Position numbers and translations under genes: made by a program
Notes under the pieces: generated by a model
Database searches by the model: none
Told to the model about the DNA's origin: nothing
Seen by the model: only the letters and a program-made list of their open reading frames with translations
NCBI GenBank assembly: GCA_027886185.1
Contig: WOAB01000595.1
Coordinates: forward strand, 1,488,001 to 1,552,000
Direction: 5' to 3'
From: Rheum nobile
Lineage: Eukaryota > Streptophyta > Magnoliopsida > Caryophyllales > Polygonaceae
DNA: 64,000 bases
Shown: piece after piece, positions 34,851-46,562 of the stretch
How positions within the stretch are numbered: the stretch's first letter is position 1
Layout: every line of letters begins with the position of its first letter

Positions 34851-35153
34851 TCATCTCGCAGCTTCATCGTCAGAGGAATCAGGGATGAAGATAATCTCAG
34901 GGGAATCAGGGAGGACGACGATCTCAGGGGTAGGAAAGAGCTCAACGAACTCAGGGGTAGCAGGGAACTCAACGATCTCTGGGGGCTCTTCCCGCAGCTT
35001 CCCCTCCACAGTTTCCTCTAAGCCAACAGGAGTGAAGCTGTGATCCCCAACACAATCGCCACCCCACTCGCACTGTGGAGCTTGAGAGCAAGCAACAAAA
35101 AGTGCATCAGAAGTCCAGGACCCATCAGACTTAAATAGGTCCGAATCACCCAT
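34851..35153 (-). CDS. Unrecognised small acidic ORF near the right end of the mariner-like element
   Basis: A frame of 100 codons starting ATG at 35151-35153. The first half has three Cys (CSQAPQCEWGGDC). The second half is a degenerate proline/acidic repeat (EIVEFPATPE, FVELFPTPE, IVVLPDSPE, IIFIPDSSDDE). No known family was recognised. The repeat structure and a clean frame argue weakly for coding; its position in a decayed, low-complexity element argues against. It may be a second ORF of the transposon or a captured fragment. Confidence 0.3.
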   Translation of the reverse strand: MGDSDLFKSDGSWTSDALFVACSQAPQCEWGGDCVGDHSFTPVGLEETVEGKLREEPPEIVEFPATPEFVELFPTPEIVVLPDSPEIIFIPDSSDDEAAR

Positions 35154-36066
35154 TTTTTATGCAAATAGAGAAGGGAACCCAGGGGACCGGGGTTTTCAAA
35201 GCAACGATTTCTGAGATTTAGGGTTTTTTTGGACGGGTTTTGGGAGATATGGGTAGATCTAGACGAGGAGCAAGCCTTTTCTGTGTTTTGGGGACAGCCG
35301 GAGCAGATTAATCGCCGGCGAGCAGATCTGCAACAGATCGAGATCATTTTTGATGAGTTAGGGTTTCAGAGAGAGCTCAGACGAGAGAGAGAGCTCATAC
35401 GAGAGAGTAGAGAAGGAGAGGCACCTTCAAGGAGAGTGAGAGGTCAGATGAGAGCACAAAGGAGAACTAGAGGTGAAGAGAGCTCAGACGAGAGAGCTCA
35501 GATCTAGGGTTTCAGAGAGAATGAGAGAGGAGAAGAGAGCGACGAAGAGTGAGACGAGAGAGTGAGGGGTGAGAGCTCAGATTAGGATATTTAGGGTTAG
35601 GGTGAGAAATGGGCTGGGCTGGGTAGATTAGGGTTTCGGTTAATTGGGCTGGGCTGGGTAGATTAGGCCGGGTTAAATGGGTAGATTAGGGGTAGGTTAA
35701 TATGGGTTAGGTTAAAATATGGGTTTGGGTTAGTTTGGTTAAAAATATAATTTGGGTTAAGTTAATGGATTTAGGAGTAGTTTGGTTAATTTTGTTAGTT
35801 TAATTAATTAATTAAAATTTTAATTAATTAGATTAATTAGGTTAATGGAATATGGTTTATTAAGTTTTAGGTTATGGATAAAAATGGTGGATATTAATGG
35901 AGTTTGAGATGAATGAAGATGGTAGGTGATAATGATTGGATGTGAATGATTGAATGTTTTTGAATAGGGTATAAAATAGTGTAAAAGATGGAATGAATAA
36001 GGATAATATTAAAAAAAAATGGATAAAAAAGAAAAATAGGACAAACAAAAATGGACGCTCAAAACG
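35154..36066. other. Purine-rich and GGGTTA-rich low-complexity DNA
   Basis: GAGAGAGCTCAGACGAGAG repeats (about 35370-35580), then GGGCTGGGCTGGGTAGATTA and GGGTTAGGTTAA repeats (35590-35850). No gene seen. Confidence 0.6.
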
Positions 36067-36098
36067 AAAATAAGACGAACATTATGGAAATGAGGGAG
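36067..36098 (-). repeat. Candidate right terminal inverted repeat of the mariner-like element
   Basis: Ends GAGGGAG then TA. In reverse it reads CTCCCTCATTTCCATAATGT, a typical Stowaway/mariner terminus. Confidence 0.55.
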
Positions 36099-36100
36099 TA

Positions 36101-36258
36101 GATTATAATAGACGAGTATAACGCTTGGCAAATAGAGGCAGGCAGGGTTCTAACAATTGCGTAAAAGTCGTCTTTCGTGTTTTCAAATTTCAAGTAATAC
36201 CTCATCGGCTTCGGTTTTCGCTCAGTTGACCTCGTTTCTCTGCTTCCCATCCAATCCA
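36101..36258 (+). promoter_or_regulatory. Promoter and 5' leader of the TRAP-alpha gene
   Basis: Only about 160 bp separate the transposon end from the start codon, so the transposon terminus lies in or next to the promoter. No clear TATA box was assigned. Confidence 0.4.
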
Positions 36259-39150
36259 ATGGAGATTAGGGTTTTCATCATCGCTCTACTATTTCTTGCT
36301 TCTCCTTTCCTCCAACGTAATTCTCCCTACTTCTATTCCTCCCTCTACTTTGCTTTCGTCTCCAACTTATGCTGTTCGCTTATCCCGCGATTTTGAACCC
36401 TATGATGCTTACATGCAAAATCACTTCTCTCCGTTTCTGGACAATTCTGCCTTTATATTCGTCGAATTAGAGATCCGTTATATTTTCTACTGTCTCGATC
36501 TTTAGATCTGTGCATCTTATGTGTGAATTTCTTGTTTTCCGTTTTGGGCTTATGATCGCGAGTTTTTTTACTGATTGATACTGGGTACTGCTAATTATAA
36601 GGTAGTTTCTTTTTGCTAATTTTGTGTTTATCTTTCGGAAGCTGCTAGATGTCAATCTGAGTCACAGGATGTGGGCGCTGGTAATACTGGTGATTCTGGG
36701 GATCTCGAGATTGTAAATGAAACTGACGAAACCCCATTTTTTGGTGATGAGAATTTTAGTCCGGCTACTGGTGTGGAAACTGTTTGTGTCTTCCCCAAGA
36801 ACATCGCAAAATGTACGTCTTTGTAAACAATATGATTGTGTTTAATATGCCATTCAGTCCATTGGATTTGGTTTACTTTTTCAAGTTTATTTGGAAATAT
36901 ATGAATTTATGAGAATGTTACGATTCTGCAGTGGTTTCCGCTGGTGAAGAAACAGAGCTCCTTATTGGCATTAAATATGATGGTAATAATTTCTCTTCTG
37001 ATTGCTAGAAATATATTTATATTTAGGGCGCTCATGTTAAAAGTATGTGAAGAATGGATTTTTACACTGGGTTGGACTTTTGATGGAACATGGTGATTGT
37101 CCTATTTATGTAAAAAGAGTATCGAATGACAAACCAATGATGGTGCCATTACGGGTCTCTTAGTTGATAGATATAATCAGAACTTGTGAAATCTGATAAG
37201 TATTCATGGTCTGTTGGGAATTGGGACTTGGAATGCATCTTGGCGAACACAAAAATCAACATGATAATTACATCGATGTAACTTATATGGATCTTGAATT
37301 TCTTTATTTCTATTTTTTGGTTAAATTTATGTGCTTAGATATATCCTTGTTAGGAAGATATTGATTTCAAGAGGTTAATCTTACTTGCCCCATTTGAATT
37401 TATTCATAGGGGATAGCAATGTAAATGTTGTTGCAATCAAGGCAAGTGTACATCTCTCATATGATCATCGGATGCTGGTCCAAAATCTCACTGCACAGGT
37501 AAGTAAAATCTTTCTAGGTGTTTGTGCATTTATGAACATTTGTGTCATGAATAATATTGTATTAATCATGCTCATAATAATACGAAGGATTTCAAAGACG
37601 GCTTTATAAAAAATATAAGTTATATTAGTTAGGTTAGATACAACCTCACTATTCTCTGTTGTTGTGAGAATTGCAAACTTTAAGGTTCAGAACTCATTTC
37701 ATACCCCTAATTAATACATGTTATGGATTTTCAGCTGACAGTGCCTTACAAACTTTTGTGTAATTGCTGTAGGCTGGCTAGGATAACTGATTGAGTCATT
37801 CCTGCTGGTTCTTTTTCAATATTATCTTGATTGATTTCCGAGTAGAAGATGACGTTATAATAATTTGGTTTTAGCTTAACTCTGTACAGCAATTTAAATT
37901 GTGTTGCTGTAGTGACTGGATTTAATGCGTCTTTCTCTTTAAGCATTATTTCTTATATTCCTGAACATACAAGTTACCTTGTTTCTTGATACACCGAGAA
38001 GGTACGTTCTCTTACTTTATTTTGAGCTTTTTGAAGCTGCTAATTATATCACTCTATTCAATTTTAGGTATTCAATAATGCGTCTGTCCCACCCTCAGCT
38101 CAAGCTACATTTCCATACATATTTGCAGTTAGCAAATTCTTGCAGGTGACCGTCATTAATCTTCCTTTTTTGTTTATCGTGGAGTATATGTTTTGCTTCT
38201 GCAAATTATTAAATTATAGAATACTTTTATAATGTGTATCACATGCTTTATTATTAGTGCTTAACTTTTCTTCTATTCGTCCAGCCAGGGTCATTTGATC
38301 TTGTTGGAACCATTGTGTATGAAATAGATCAGCAGCCATATCAAAGCACATTTTACAATGGTACCATTGAGGTTGTTGAGCCGAGTGGTTTTCTGAGTGT
38401 TGAGACACTTTTCCTGGCTATGCTTGGATTTGCCCTTCTTGCTGCACTGGGGTTGTGGATCCATGGTCAAATTCAAAGCCTTTCAAAGGTATTTAAAGTT
38501 GAAATATAATGTTCATTCGATTTTAATTGTTGCAGCAATTGAGCAGCATAATAGCGATTGATGAATGGGAACTTTGACATTTTGTTGTTTCCTTTTGTGA
38601 GATATCTATGCTTATGCGCATGCAATGTTTGAAAGATTGAGCATCAATACCTTTTATAATTCTATACTTCTGTCACTCTTTACTCATTTCCAATTTACTG
38701 CCTACTCTTTTTTGTTTTTTTTTGGAACTTTTGTGTAAGTAATGATGTGTCATGTTCCTTGGCAGTTTTGAAAGCATTTCTTTGGGTGTAAGTTGAGATG
38801 TGTTTTAGTTTACAATGCTGCTGTAACTTCAAATTGAAATAATCTGTTGTAGACTTCAGCAGGAACTTGTTTTTTTTTTGGTTCTGACCATATTGAATTT
38901 GTATGGGGGTTTAAAACAGAAATCGAAGAGGGCTCCAAAGGTGGAAGTTGGTACTCGGTCAACAGATGCCTCGTTGGATGAGTGGTTGCAGGTGTGTATT
39001 TTAGTGCATTTCATTCCAGGAAATATTCTTAGATATGAATAAAGGTGTATATCACATACAGTGTTATCTAAATATCTCGTGTCTACCTGTTTTGTGGTTC
39101 AGGGCACGGCTTATGGTCAGTCACAGTCAAACAAATCAAAGAAGAAGTGA
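36259..39150 (+). CDS. SSR1: Translocon-associated protein subunit alpha (TRAP-alpha / signal sequence receptor alpha), 8 exons
   Basis: A type I ER membrane protein that sits at the Sec61 translocon and helps some proteins enter the ER. Exons: 36259-36316, 36642-36812, 36932-36982, 37410-37498, 38068-38145, 38285-38488, 38920-38991, 39103-39150. Every intron is GT-AG and the joined CDS is 771 bp (256 residues), matching the usual plant length. Visible features are an N-terminal signal peptide (MEIRVFIIALLFLASPFLQ), an acidic luminal segment, the conserved luminal domain (residues about 70-185) with N-glycosylation sites at 119 (NLT), 127 (NAS) and 174 (NGT), one transmembrane helix at about 189-209 and a basic, Lys-ending cytosolic tail. 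No stop or frameshift was found. It is the only intact host gene here. Confidence 0.95.
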
Positions 39151-39712
39151 ACTGTAGTGTGCCCCTAATGAATGTTATTCCAGTGAAGACTCCTGGTACT
39201 TGAGTTACTCATTTGGAGATGTTAAGAGCACGAAAGTTTTTTTTTTTTTTTTTGGTTAGATCAGAGAGGCTTTCCTTTCTAGTTTAGAATCCAGAGGTAC
39301 TTATTGCTTATTTTGGAAGATGCCAGGACTTTGAAAAGAATTTTCCTTAACCCAACAGCTGAATATATATACGTTGAACATGAAGAGTACTATAAGATCC
39401 AATAACTTATCCTTGTAGTTGATTTGATTCAGTATTTTTTGGTTTGGTGTTTGGTAAGCATGCTGAAATGCTTATAATATAAAGAGGTAACCTGGTACTG
39501 ATACAGTGACACTTTGTTAATACGGGTGATTTACAAGGAAATGGATGATTTAGTTGTGTTTTATTCCTAATAGGCTAAGAGGGCTTTATCTGAAAATTTA
39601 ATCGACGTTCTTTCTGTATAATTGAGGATCGATATTGATTGAAAATGTCCCATCAATGGAGCAAGAAAGCAGAAAAGCATTTGGGAATTTTCTCTGTATT
39701 GAACTCTCCAAG
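39151..39712 (+). other. 3' flank of TRAP-alpha
   Basis: Holds the 3' untranslated region and ends at the breakpoint with the truncated CRM-II element. No other gene seen. Confidence 0.6.
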
Positions 39713-41860
39713 GTCGCTGTGGATGACGAACTCCTTGGGCCATAGATAATGTTGCCAGGTTTTCAGCACACGGATAAGAGCGTATAGCTCATTGTCATAA
39801 GTCCCATAGTTGAGCGCGGCGCCAGACAGCTTCTCACTAAAGTAGACGATGGGTCGCCGCTCCTGAAGTAAGACGCCGCCAATCCCGAAATGGGAGGCAT
39901 CACACTCGACCTCAAATGTCTTGCTGAAGTTGGGCAACTGTAGAAGTGGAGTGTTGCAGAGCTTATCCTTGAGCGTCTGGAAGGCAGCCTCATGCTTCTC
40001 ATTCCAGTCGACCGAGGCGCCTTTCTTTGTGAGCTCGTGCAATAGTGCGGCAATGTTGCTGAAGTCCCGCACAAAACGTCTGTAGAAGCCAGCCAACCCC
40101 AAGAAAGAGCGAATCATAGTGGGGGTCATGGGGGTAGGCCACTCCTGAATAGCACGGACCTTCTCCTGGTCCACACACAGTCCATCTTTGGACACAACAA
40201 AACCCAAACAAATAGTGGTGTCTGAGTAGAAGACGCACTTTGCCAAGTTGGCAAACAAATGCTCGGTGCGTAGGCACTCCAAAACCTGTCTAAGATGGTC
40301 CACATGGTCCTGCAAACAACGTGAGTAGACTAGAATATCATCAAAATAAACAATGACGAACTTACCCAGAAAACGGCGAAGGACGTGGTTCATAAGCCTC
40401 ATGAAGGTGCTCGGAGCATTTGAGAGACCGAACGGCATCACAAGCCACTCGTAGAGGCCGTACTTCGTCTTGAAGGCGGTCTTCCACTCGTCGCCTTCCT
40501 TCATCCGAATCTGGTGGTATCCACTACGAAGATCAATCTTGGAGAACAGTGTGGCTCCATGTAGCTCGTCTAGCATGTCGTCGAGGCGGGGAATAGGGTG
40601 ACGGTACTTGACCGTAATCTGGTTGATCGCCCGAAAATTGACACACATGCGCCAGGTGCCATCCTTCTTCGGCACCAATATAACTGGGACAGCACAGGGA
40701 CTCAGGCTCTCTCTGACATAGCCCTTGTCCATCAACTCCTGGACCTGTCTCTGAAGCTCCTTCGTCTCCTCCGGGCTAGTACGGTAAGCAGTGCGGTTAG
40801 GCAAAGAAGCATCCGGAACCAGGTCGATCTGGTGCTCAATGCCTCTGACAGGAGGAAGGCCTGGGGGAATATCATCCGGCATCACATCAGCAAACTCCTG
40901 CAAAAGAGAAGTCACAACAGAGGGTAGATCATCGAAGTCCTTGGACACGGAAAGACACGCTGAGGGATAAACAATAATACAATGAAAACTTCCCTGAAAA
41001 ACTGGAGTGAGATCCCGTGGACGCGCCATCAACAATTTGTGCTCGCAGCGACCCTGCAGCGGAGGAGGCTCGGCATTAGTGGCACGCGGGGGCTTCGGCG
41101 CGCGGGAACTCGGCTGTGGTGCAGGCGAAGGCGGGGCTGTGTGCGTGCGGCCTTTGGCCATAGCAGGCGCGGTCGCGCTGGGTCGCGGCTCGCGGGGCAT
41201 AGCGTTGTCGTTGCGGCGTGCAACACCGGTAGCGACGCAGGCAGCCTTGCGGGCCTTCTCTCGGCTCCGCTCCACTTGGTCATGTAGGATCTCCTGGGGC
41301 GTCATAGGCAACAACGTCACTCGCCTACCCCCATGCATAAAGACGTAGGTGTTGAGGAACCCGTCATGCACCGTCTTCTTGTTGAACTGCCAAGGTCTAC
41401 CAAGTAAAAGATGAGTAACATCCATAGACACAATATCACATAAAACGGAATCCTGGTATTGACCAATCTGAAATGTGATGTGGCATTTCCTATTTACCAC
41501 ATCACCCTTACCTTCAGAGATCCACTGAAGACCATAGGGCTGATGGTGTGGCTGCGTCGGTAATTGAAGGTGTTGGATGACCTTCTCATTCACTATGTTC
41601 CAGCACGAACCACCATCAATAATCACACTGAGAGACGCAGTCTGGACGAGGCAGTGGGTATGGAATAAATTCTCTCGCTGGTCCATCAGGGCAACCTCTT
41701 TCACCGTCAGGGCACGCCTAGTGACAAGGCTCAGCAGAGTATCGACATCCAAGTCATGTGGCGCGCAAGTGTAGTCGGCGTCGTCCTCAGCATCCTCAAT
41801 CTGTTCTGGCACAGGATCCTCCTCGGCTTCGTCATCATATGACTCGTATCCAGCTACCTA
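39713..41860 (-). pseudogene. CRM-II protease, reverse transcriptase and RNase H start
   Basis: Minus strand, open from the TAG at 41858-41860 down to the breakpoint. Protease motif VIIDGGSCWN (about 41600-41625), a Pro/Ala-rich linker, then RT with PVILVPKKDGTWRMCV, YHQIRMKEGDEWKTAFKTKY, LVMPFGLSNAPSTF and the catalytic YFDDILVYS (about 40325-40350). RNase H begins with VECDASHFGIGGVLLQ and ends at HSD. The visible catalytic residues are intact. About 20 residues of frame beyond 39713 are flanking DNA. Confidence 0.9.
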
Positions 41861-43680
41861 TGTGTAGAGGACCTTCTTTGGGTTCAAGCAGTCTCGCTGG
41901 TTATGGCCACGACCACCACAATAGAAACGCGCTTGGTCACGGGTGCGGTCTGCACGCTGCGGGGGCGGGTTAGTTGCGGCGGGTGGTGCAGCAGCGCACA
42001 ACGCGTCGGTGGTGCGGGCGGGGCCGCGGTTGGACGAAGGCTGTGGGTACCTGGGCTGCACAGAAGAAGAAACATAAGCAGGGAAAGAAGTAGACGAAGG
42101 TCTAGAATCATACATGCGAGACGAAGTCTGGGGCCTGTCTGCGGTGCTGTATCTGCTGGTGGATCAGCATCGCTGTATGAGTCAGCTGGTTGAGGTCCCG
42201 TATAGGCAAGAGCTCCAGCTGGTCACAAATATTGGTGTTCAGTCCAGTCAGAAACCTGGTCCGCATGGTAGAAGCAGAGACGATCATGCCCTCCTTGTAA
42301 TACAAATCTTCGAGCTTCGCGAAAAACTCGATCGGCGTCTGAGTTCCCTGGCGAGCGAGCGCAATGTCCATCCGCATGCGGTTCTAGTACTCGTCCGGGA
42401 CATACTTGCGGCGCATGATGAACAACAGCTGGTGCCACTGCTCAATAGGCTCGAGGCCTCTCCGTTCCCTGTCTGTACAGAAACGATGCCACCAACATCG
42501 TGCAGCGCCACGAAACTGCAGAGTAGTAACATCGACCTTCTCGTACTCCTCATACTGACAGTGTCGTAGAGGGTGTTATGTAGCCTGCATCCACTCTAAA
42601 AACACAGCAGGATCATAATCACCATGAAAATGCTCTATAGTTACCTTGATCTCGTGACGACTGGCATAGGGGTTGGGCCCGAGTCGGCACGCAACGAAAT
42701 GCCGATCTGCATGATCTGTCTCCGGATAGGGCTCATCCAAGTCATCATCGAAATCATCAAAGTCGTCCGGGATGACGGGGCGATGTCGACGCTGGCGACG
42801 GCGAGCATGGTCCAAGTCGTCGGGGTGCGCGCGGGCGGCTGACATGGCCTGGTGTCCGCGGCCGTCACGTGCAACTGGCTGCCTAACTAGGCGTCGCGGT
42901 GGCGTCGTAATCCTTGGTGGGATGTAATCCGGGGGAAACTGCTGGCTCTCAACTGGGTCCCCCAATGGTGGATGGAAGTTTCCCGGATTCGGGACACCTG
43001 CAAACTCAAAACCCTCCTCATCAAATTCACTAAAAACAATGGGAGTCACATACCTCGGACGCGGTGCGGAACGCGAAACAGTGCCGGGATCGAGGCTGGT
43101 CGTGGGTCGCGACAGTGCCGTCTGTGGTGCCCGGCCGTTGGCTAGGCCGCGAGCTGCGTCTCGGCGGCGCTCAATGGCATCATGACGTGCCTCGGTCCGC
43201 TGCATGGACTCGTAACGCCAACGTCGGTCAGTTGCGTCAACATAAGGGTAAATCCCTAATTCAGCGGCGGGGGACTCATGCTCGGCGGAGTCGTAGGCAA
43301 AGTCGTCCACTAGCGAGCGTTGTGGTTCATACCGGTTGAAGCCATGGTCCTCCTGCTGGGACTCGATGATGGAGTCGAGGCGGCGAAGTCCCAGCTAGAG
43401 CTGCGAGGTCGAGGGCATCAGGCCCTTGCCTTTTTCCAGGCGCCCCGTAATGTCGGTAGTTACTGCGGGCGCCAACTGGAGGTCAACAGCAGCAGTGTCG
43501 GCTGAGACAGTGTTGGCCGCGGTCGCGGTTATTGCTGCCGCGGTCGCGGCTAGTGCAGAATTGATGTTTCTTGCTTCTGCGAGCTGGGCTTCGAGGTCCG
43601 CAACGCGCTTGGCGTAAGCCTCGTCTGCGGCCTGGCGAACGGCGTTGTCCGAGTCCGAATATGTCCCTAAAGACACCATG
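41861..43680 (-). pseudogene. gag: CRM-II gag, broken
   Basis: Gag from ATG 43678-43680 (MVSLGTYSDSDNAV). An alanine-rich N-terminus is followed by an acidic region (DDFDDFDDDLDEPYPETD), the capsid core (QYEEYEKVDVTTLQFRGAAR) and a zinc knuckle. Stops in the gag frame: TAG 43395-43397, TAA 42576-42578 and a TAG near 42386. A frameshift near 42110 moves to the frame of 41858-42115. The knuckle reads FYCGGRGHNQRDC, with the first Cys of CCHC replaced by Arg. The part right of 42448 is also monomer 1 of the array. Confidence 0.85.
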
Positions 43681-44507
43681 ACCACACGCAAGAGAAGAAA
43701 ACACAAAAACAAATACAAAAAACAACGAACAAAATAGATCAAATCAAACCCACAATGTCTCATGTAGGTCACTAATCTGGGTAGGGCCGTGAGGTCAGAG
43801 TGGCTAGGGTGACTCAACGTGGGCTAAACCAACACAACAACCACACTAACCTCACAATTCAGATGCCAAAAATCAGTGACTACGTAAGAAGCAATCTAGC
43901 ATGCAATCCCTAGAATCCACAGAGAAAGAATACGGGGAGGTGGGCTTAATGGACCTGTGTCAATAGTGAATCGGCTTCGCCGAGATCGCCTGAGGCTTTC
44001 GTTTTTCTAATTCGGTGGCTGATTTTTTTTTTTTGTAAAACAGAATGCCTTTTTTTTTAAAAAAAAAATGACACAAGCTGTAAATGAAGAAAGAGAGCAA
44101 TATTGCACGGCCAATTTTTATATTTTTTACTTAGGCCGTGAGCATGCTGTAGAGTAGAGATGAGAAAGATGCAATGTGATGGATGAAAACTAAAGAGAGC
44201 AACCTAGAAAAAATTCCAACAATAATCAATGATGTGTAGCAAGCAAAAAATGCAAGATTATGAGGATGCGATGCAAGAAAAGTCCACGACTAGGGCTAGG
44301 CTTCTCACGGCTACACTCTAAATTTTTTGGAATTTTTTTTTATATGGTCTCTCGGCCTTGAACAAGGGCATAGAAAAGCCACAAATTCAACCTAGGCTAG
44401 GGGATGTTGGCGACAACCAACAACAACACAAACACACACTCGACAAGCGGCAACAAGCCACAAACCGAGACCAAAAGGGAGCAAAAACTGTGTCGGCAAG
44501 CCACATA
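42448..44507 (-). repeat. Array monomer 1 (2060 bp), joined to parent element
   Basis: Left edge is continuous with CRM-II gag (CTGCTCAATA before GGCTCG). Gag pieces 43395-43680 and 42576-43310. Private variants include CTCTCCGTTCC at the left edge and GTCCAAGTCGTCGGGG at about 42810. Confidence 0.95.
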
Positions 44508-46562
44508 GGCTCGAGGCCTCGCCGTTCCCTGTCTGTACAGAAACGATGTCACCAACATCGTGCAGCGCCACGAAACTGCAGAGTAGTAACATTGACCTTC
44601 TCGTACTCCTCATACTGACAGTGTCGTAGAGCGTGTTATGTAGCCTGCATCCACTCTAAAAACACAGCAGGATCATAATCACCATGAAAATGCTCTATAG
44701 TTACCTTGATCTCGTGACGACTGGCATAGGGGTTGGGCCCAGGTCGGCGCGCAACGAAATGCCGATCTGCATGATCTGTCTCCGGATAGGGCTCATCCAA
44801 GTCATCATCGAAATCATCAAAGTCGTCCGGGATGACGGGGCGATGTCGACGCTGGCGACGGCGAGCATGGTCCTCGGCACCGGGGTGCGCGCGGACGGTT
44901 GACATGGCCTGGTGTCCGCGGCCGTCACGTGCAACTGGCTGCCTGACTAGGCGTCGCGGTGGCGTTGTAATCCTTGGTGGGATGTAATCCGGGGGAAACT
45001 GCTGGCTCTCAACTGGGTCCCCCAATGGTGGATGGAACTTTCCCGGATTCGGGACACTTGCAACCTCAAAACCCTCATCAAATTCTATAAAAACAATGGG
45101 AGTCATATACCTGGGACGTGGTGCGGAACGCAAAACAATGTCGGGATCACAGCTGGTCGTGGGGCGCGACAGTGCCGTCTGTGGTGCCCGGCCGTTGGCT
45201 AGGCCGCGAGCTGCGTCTCGGCGGCGCTCAATGGCATCATGACGTGCCTCGGTCCGCTGCATGGACTCGTAACGCCGACGTCGGTCAGTTGCGTCAACGT
45301 AAGGGTAGAGCCCTAATTCAGCGGCGGGGGACTCGTGCTCGGCGGAGTCGTAGGCAAAGTCGTCCACTAGCGAGCGTTATGGTTCATACAGATTGAAGCC
45401 ATGGTCCTCCTGCTGGGACATGATGATGGAGTCGAGGCGGCGAAGTCCCAGCTAGAGCTGCGAGGTCGAGGGCATCAGGCCCTTGCCTTTTTCCAGGCGC
45501 CGCGTAATGTCGGTAGTTGCTGCAGGCGCCAACTGGAGGTCAACAGCAGCAGTGTCGGCTGAGACAGTGTTGGCCACGGTCGCGGCTATTGCTGTCGCGG
45601 TCGCGGCTAGTGCAGAATTGATGTTTCTTGCTTCTGCGAGCTGGGCTTCGAGGTCCGCAACGCGCTTGGCGTAAGCCTCGTCTGCGGCCTGGCGAACGGC
45701 GTTGTCCGAGTCCGAATATGTCCCTAAAGACACCATGACCACACGCAAGAGAAGAAAACACAAAAACAAATACAAAAAACAACGAACAAAATAGATCAAA
45801 TCAAACCCACAATGTCTCACGTAGGTCACTAATCTGGGTAGGGCCGTGAGGTCAGAGTGGCTAAGGTGAATCAACGTGGGCTAAACCAACACAACAACCA
45901 CACTAACCTCACAATTCAGATGCCAAAAATCAGTGACTACGTAAGAAGCAATCTAGCATGCAATTCCTAGAATCCACAGAGAAAGAATACGAGGAGGTGG
46001 GCTTAATGGACCTCTGTCAATAGTGAATCGGCTTCGCCGAGATCGCCTGAGGCTTTCGTTTTTCTAATTCGGTGGCTGATTTTTTTTTTTTGTAAAACTG
46101 ACTGCCTTTTTTTAAAAAAAAAATGACACAACCTGTAAATGAAGAAAGAAAGCAATATTGCACGGCCAATTTTTATTTTTTTTACTTAGGCCGTGAGCAT
46201 GCTGTAGAGTAGAGATGAGAAAGATGCAATGTGATGGATGAAAACTAAAGAGAGCAACCTAGAAAAAATTCCTACAATAATCAATGATGTGTAGCAAGCA
46301 AAAAATGCAAGATTATGAGGATGCGATGCAAGAAAAGTCAACGACTAGGGCTAGGCTTCTCACGACAACACTCTAAATTTTTTGGAATTTTTTTTTATAT
46401 GGTCTCTCGGCCTTGAACAAGGGCTTAGAAAAGCCACAAATTCAACCTAGGCTAGGGTATGTTGGCGACAACCAACAACAACACAAACACACACTCGGCA
46501 AGCGGCAACAAGCCACAAACCGAGACCAAAAGGGAGCAAAAACTTTGTCGGCAAGCCACATA
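44508..46562 (-). repeat. Array monomer 2 (2055 bp)
   Basis: Gag pieces 45452-45737 and 44636-45367. Shares with monomer 4 CGGCACCGGGG...GGACGGTTGACAT, GGAACTTTCCC, GGGACACTTGC and GCAAAACAATGTCGGG. At its right end it has GGGTATGTTGG and AAACTTTGTCGG, also as monomer 4. Confidence 0.95.

Larger units (their letters stand above)
22930..36098 (+). mobile_element. Mariner-like element (DD39D), split by a nested CRM retrotransposon
   Basis: The left end is CTCCCTCTGTCCC after TA (22928-22929), the standard start of plant mariner/Stowaway terminal inverted repeats. A right end ending GAGGGAG at 36092-36098 and followed by TA is a diverged match in inverted orientation (CTCCCTC, then ATGTT(T/C)GTC). 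Between them lie a transposase pseudogene, a tandem repeat and, nested at 25654-34403, a CRM retrotransposon. The outer limit is uncertain: 25250-25276 matches the left terminus inverted at nearly every base and could be the true or an older right end. Without the nested element the span would be about 4.4 kb (long version) or 2.35 kb (short version). Confidence 0.6.
39713..44507 (-). mobile_element. CRM-lineage element CRM-II, truncated; parent of the satellite
   Basis: Minus strand: leader and gag (overlapping monomer 1), zinc knuckle, protease, RT and the beginning of RNase H. Homology stops abruptly at 39713 inside RNase H (after HSD), so integrase and 3' LTR are missing. The 5' LTR is not in the window, because the leader passes into the tandem array on the right. 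It is related to CRM-I but clearly a different family (RT conserved, gag diverged). Confidence 0.85.

Noticed and set aside
39653..39712. Last 20 residues of the CRM-II pol frame
   Set aside because: RNase H homology stops at HSD (39713). The remainder is read-through into flanking DNA.
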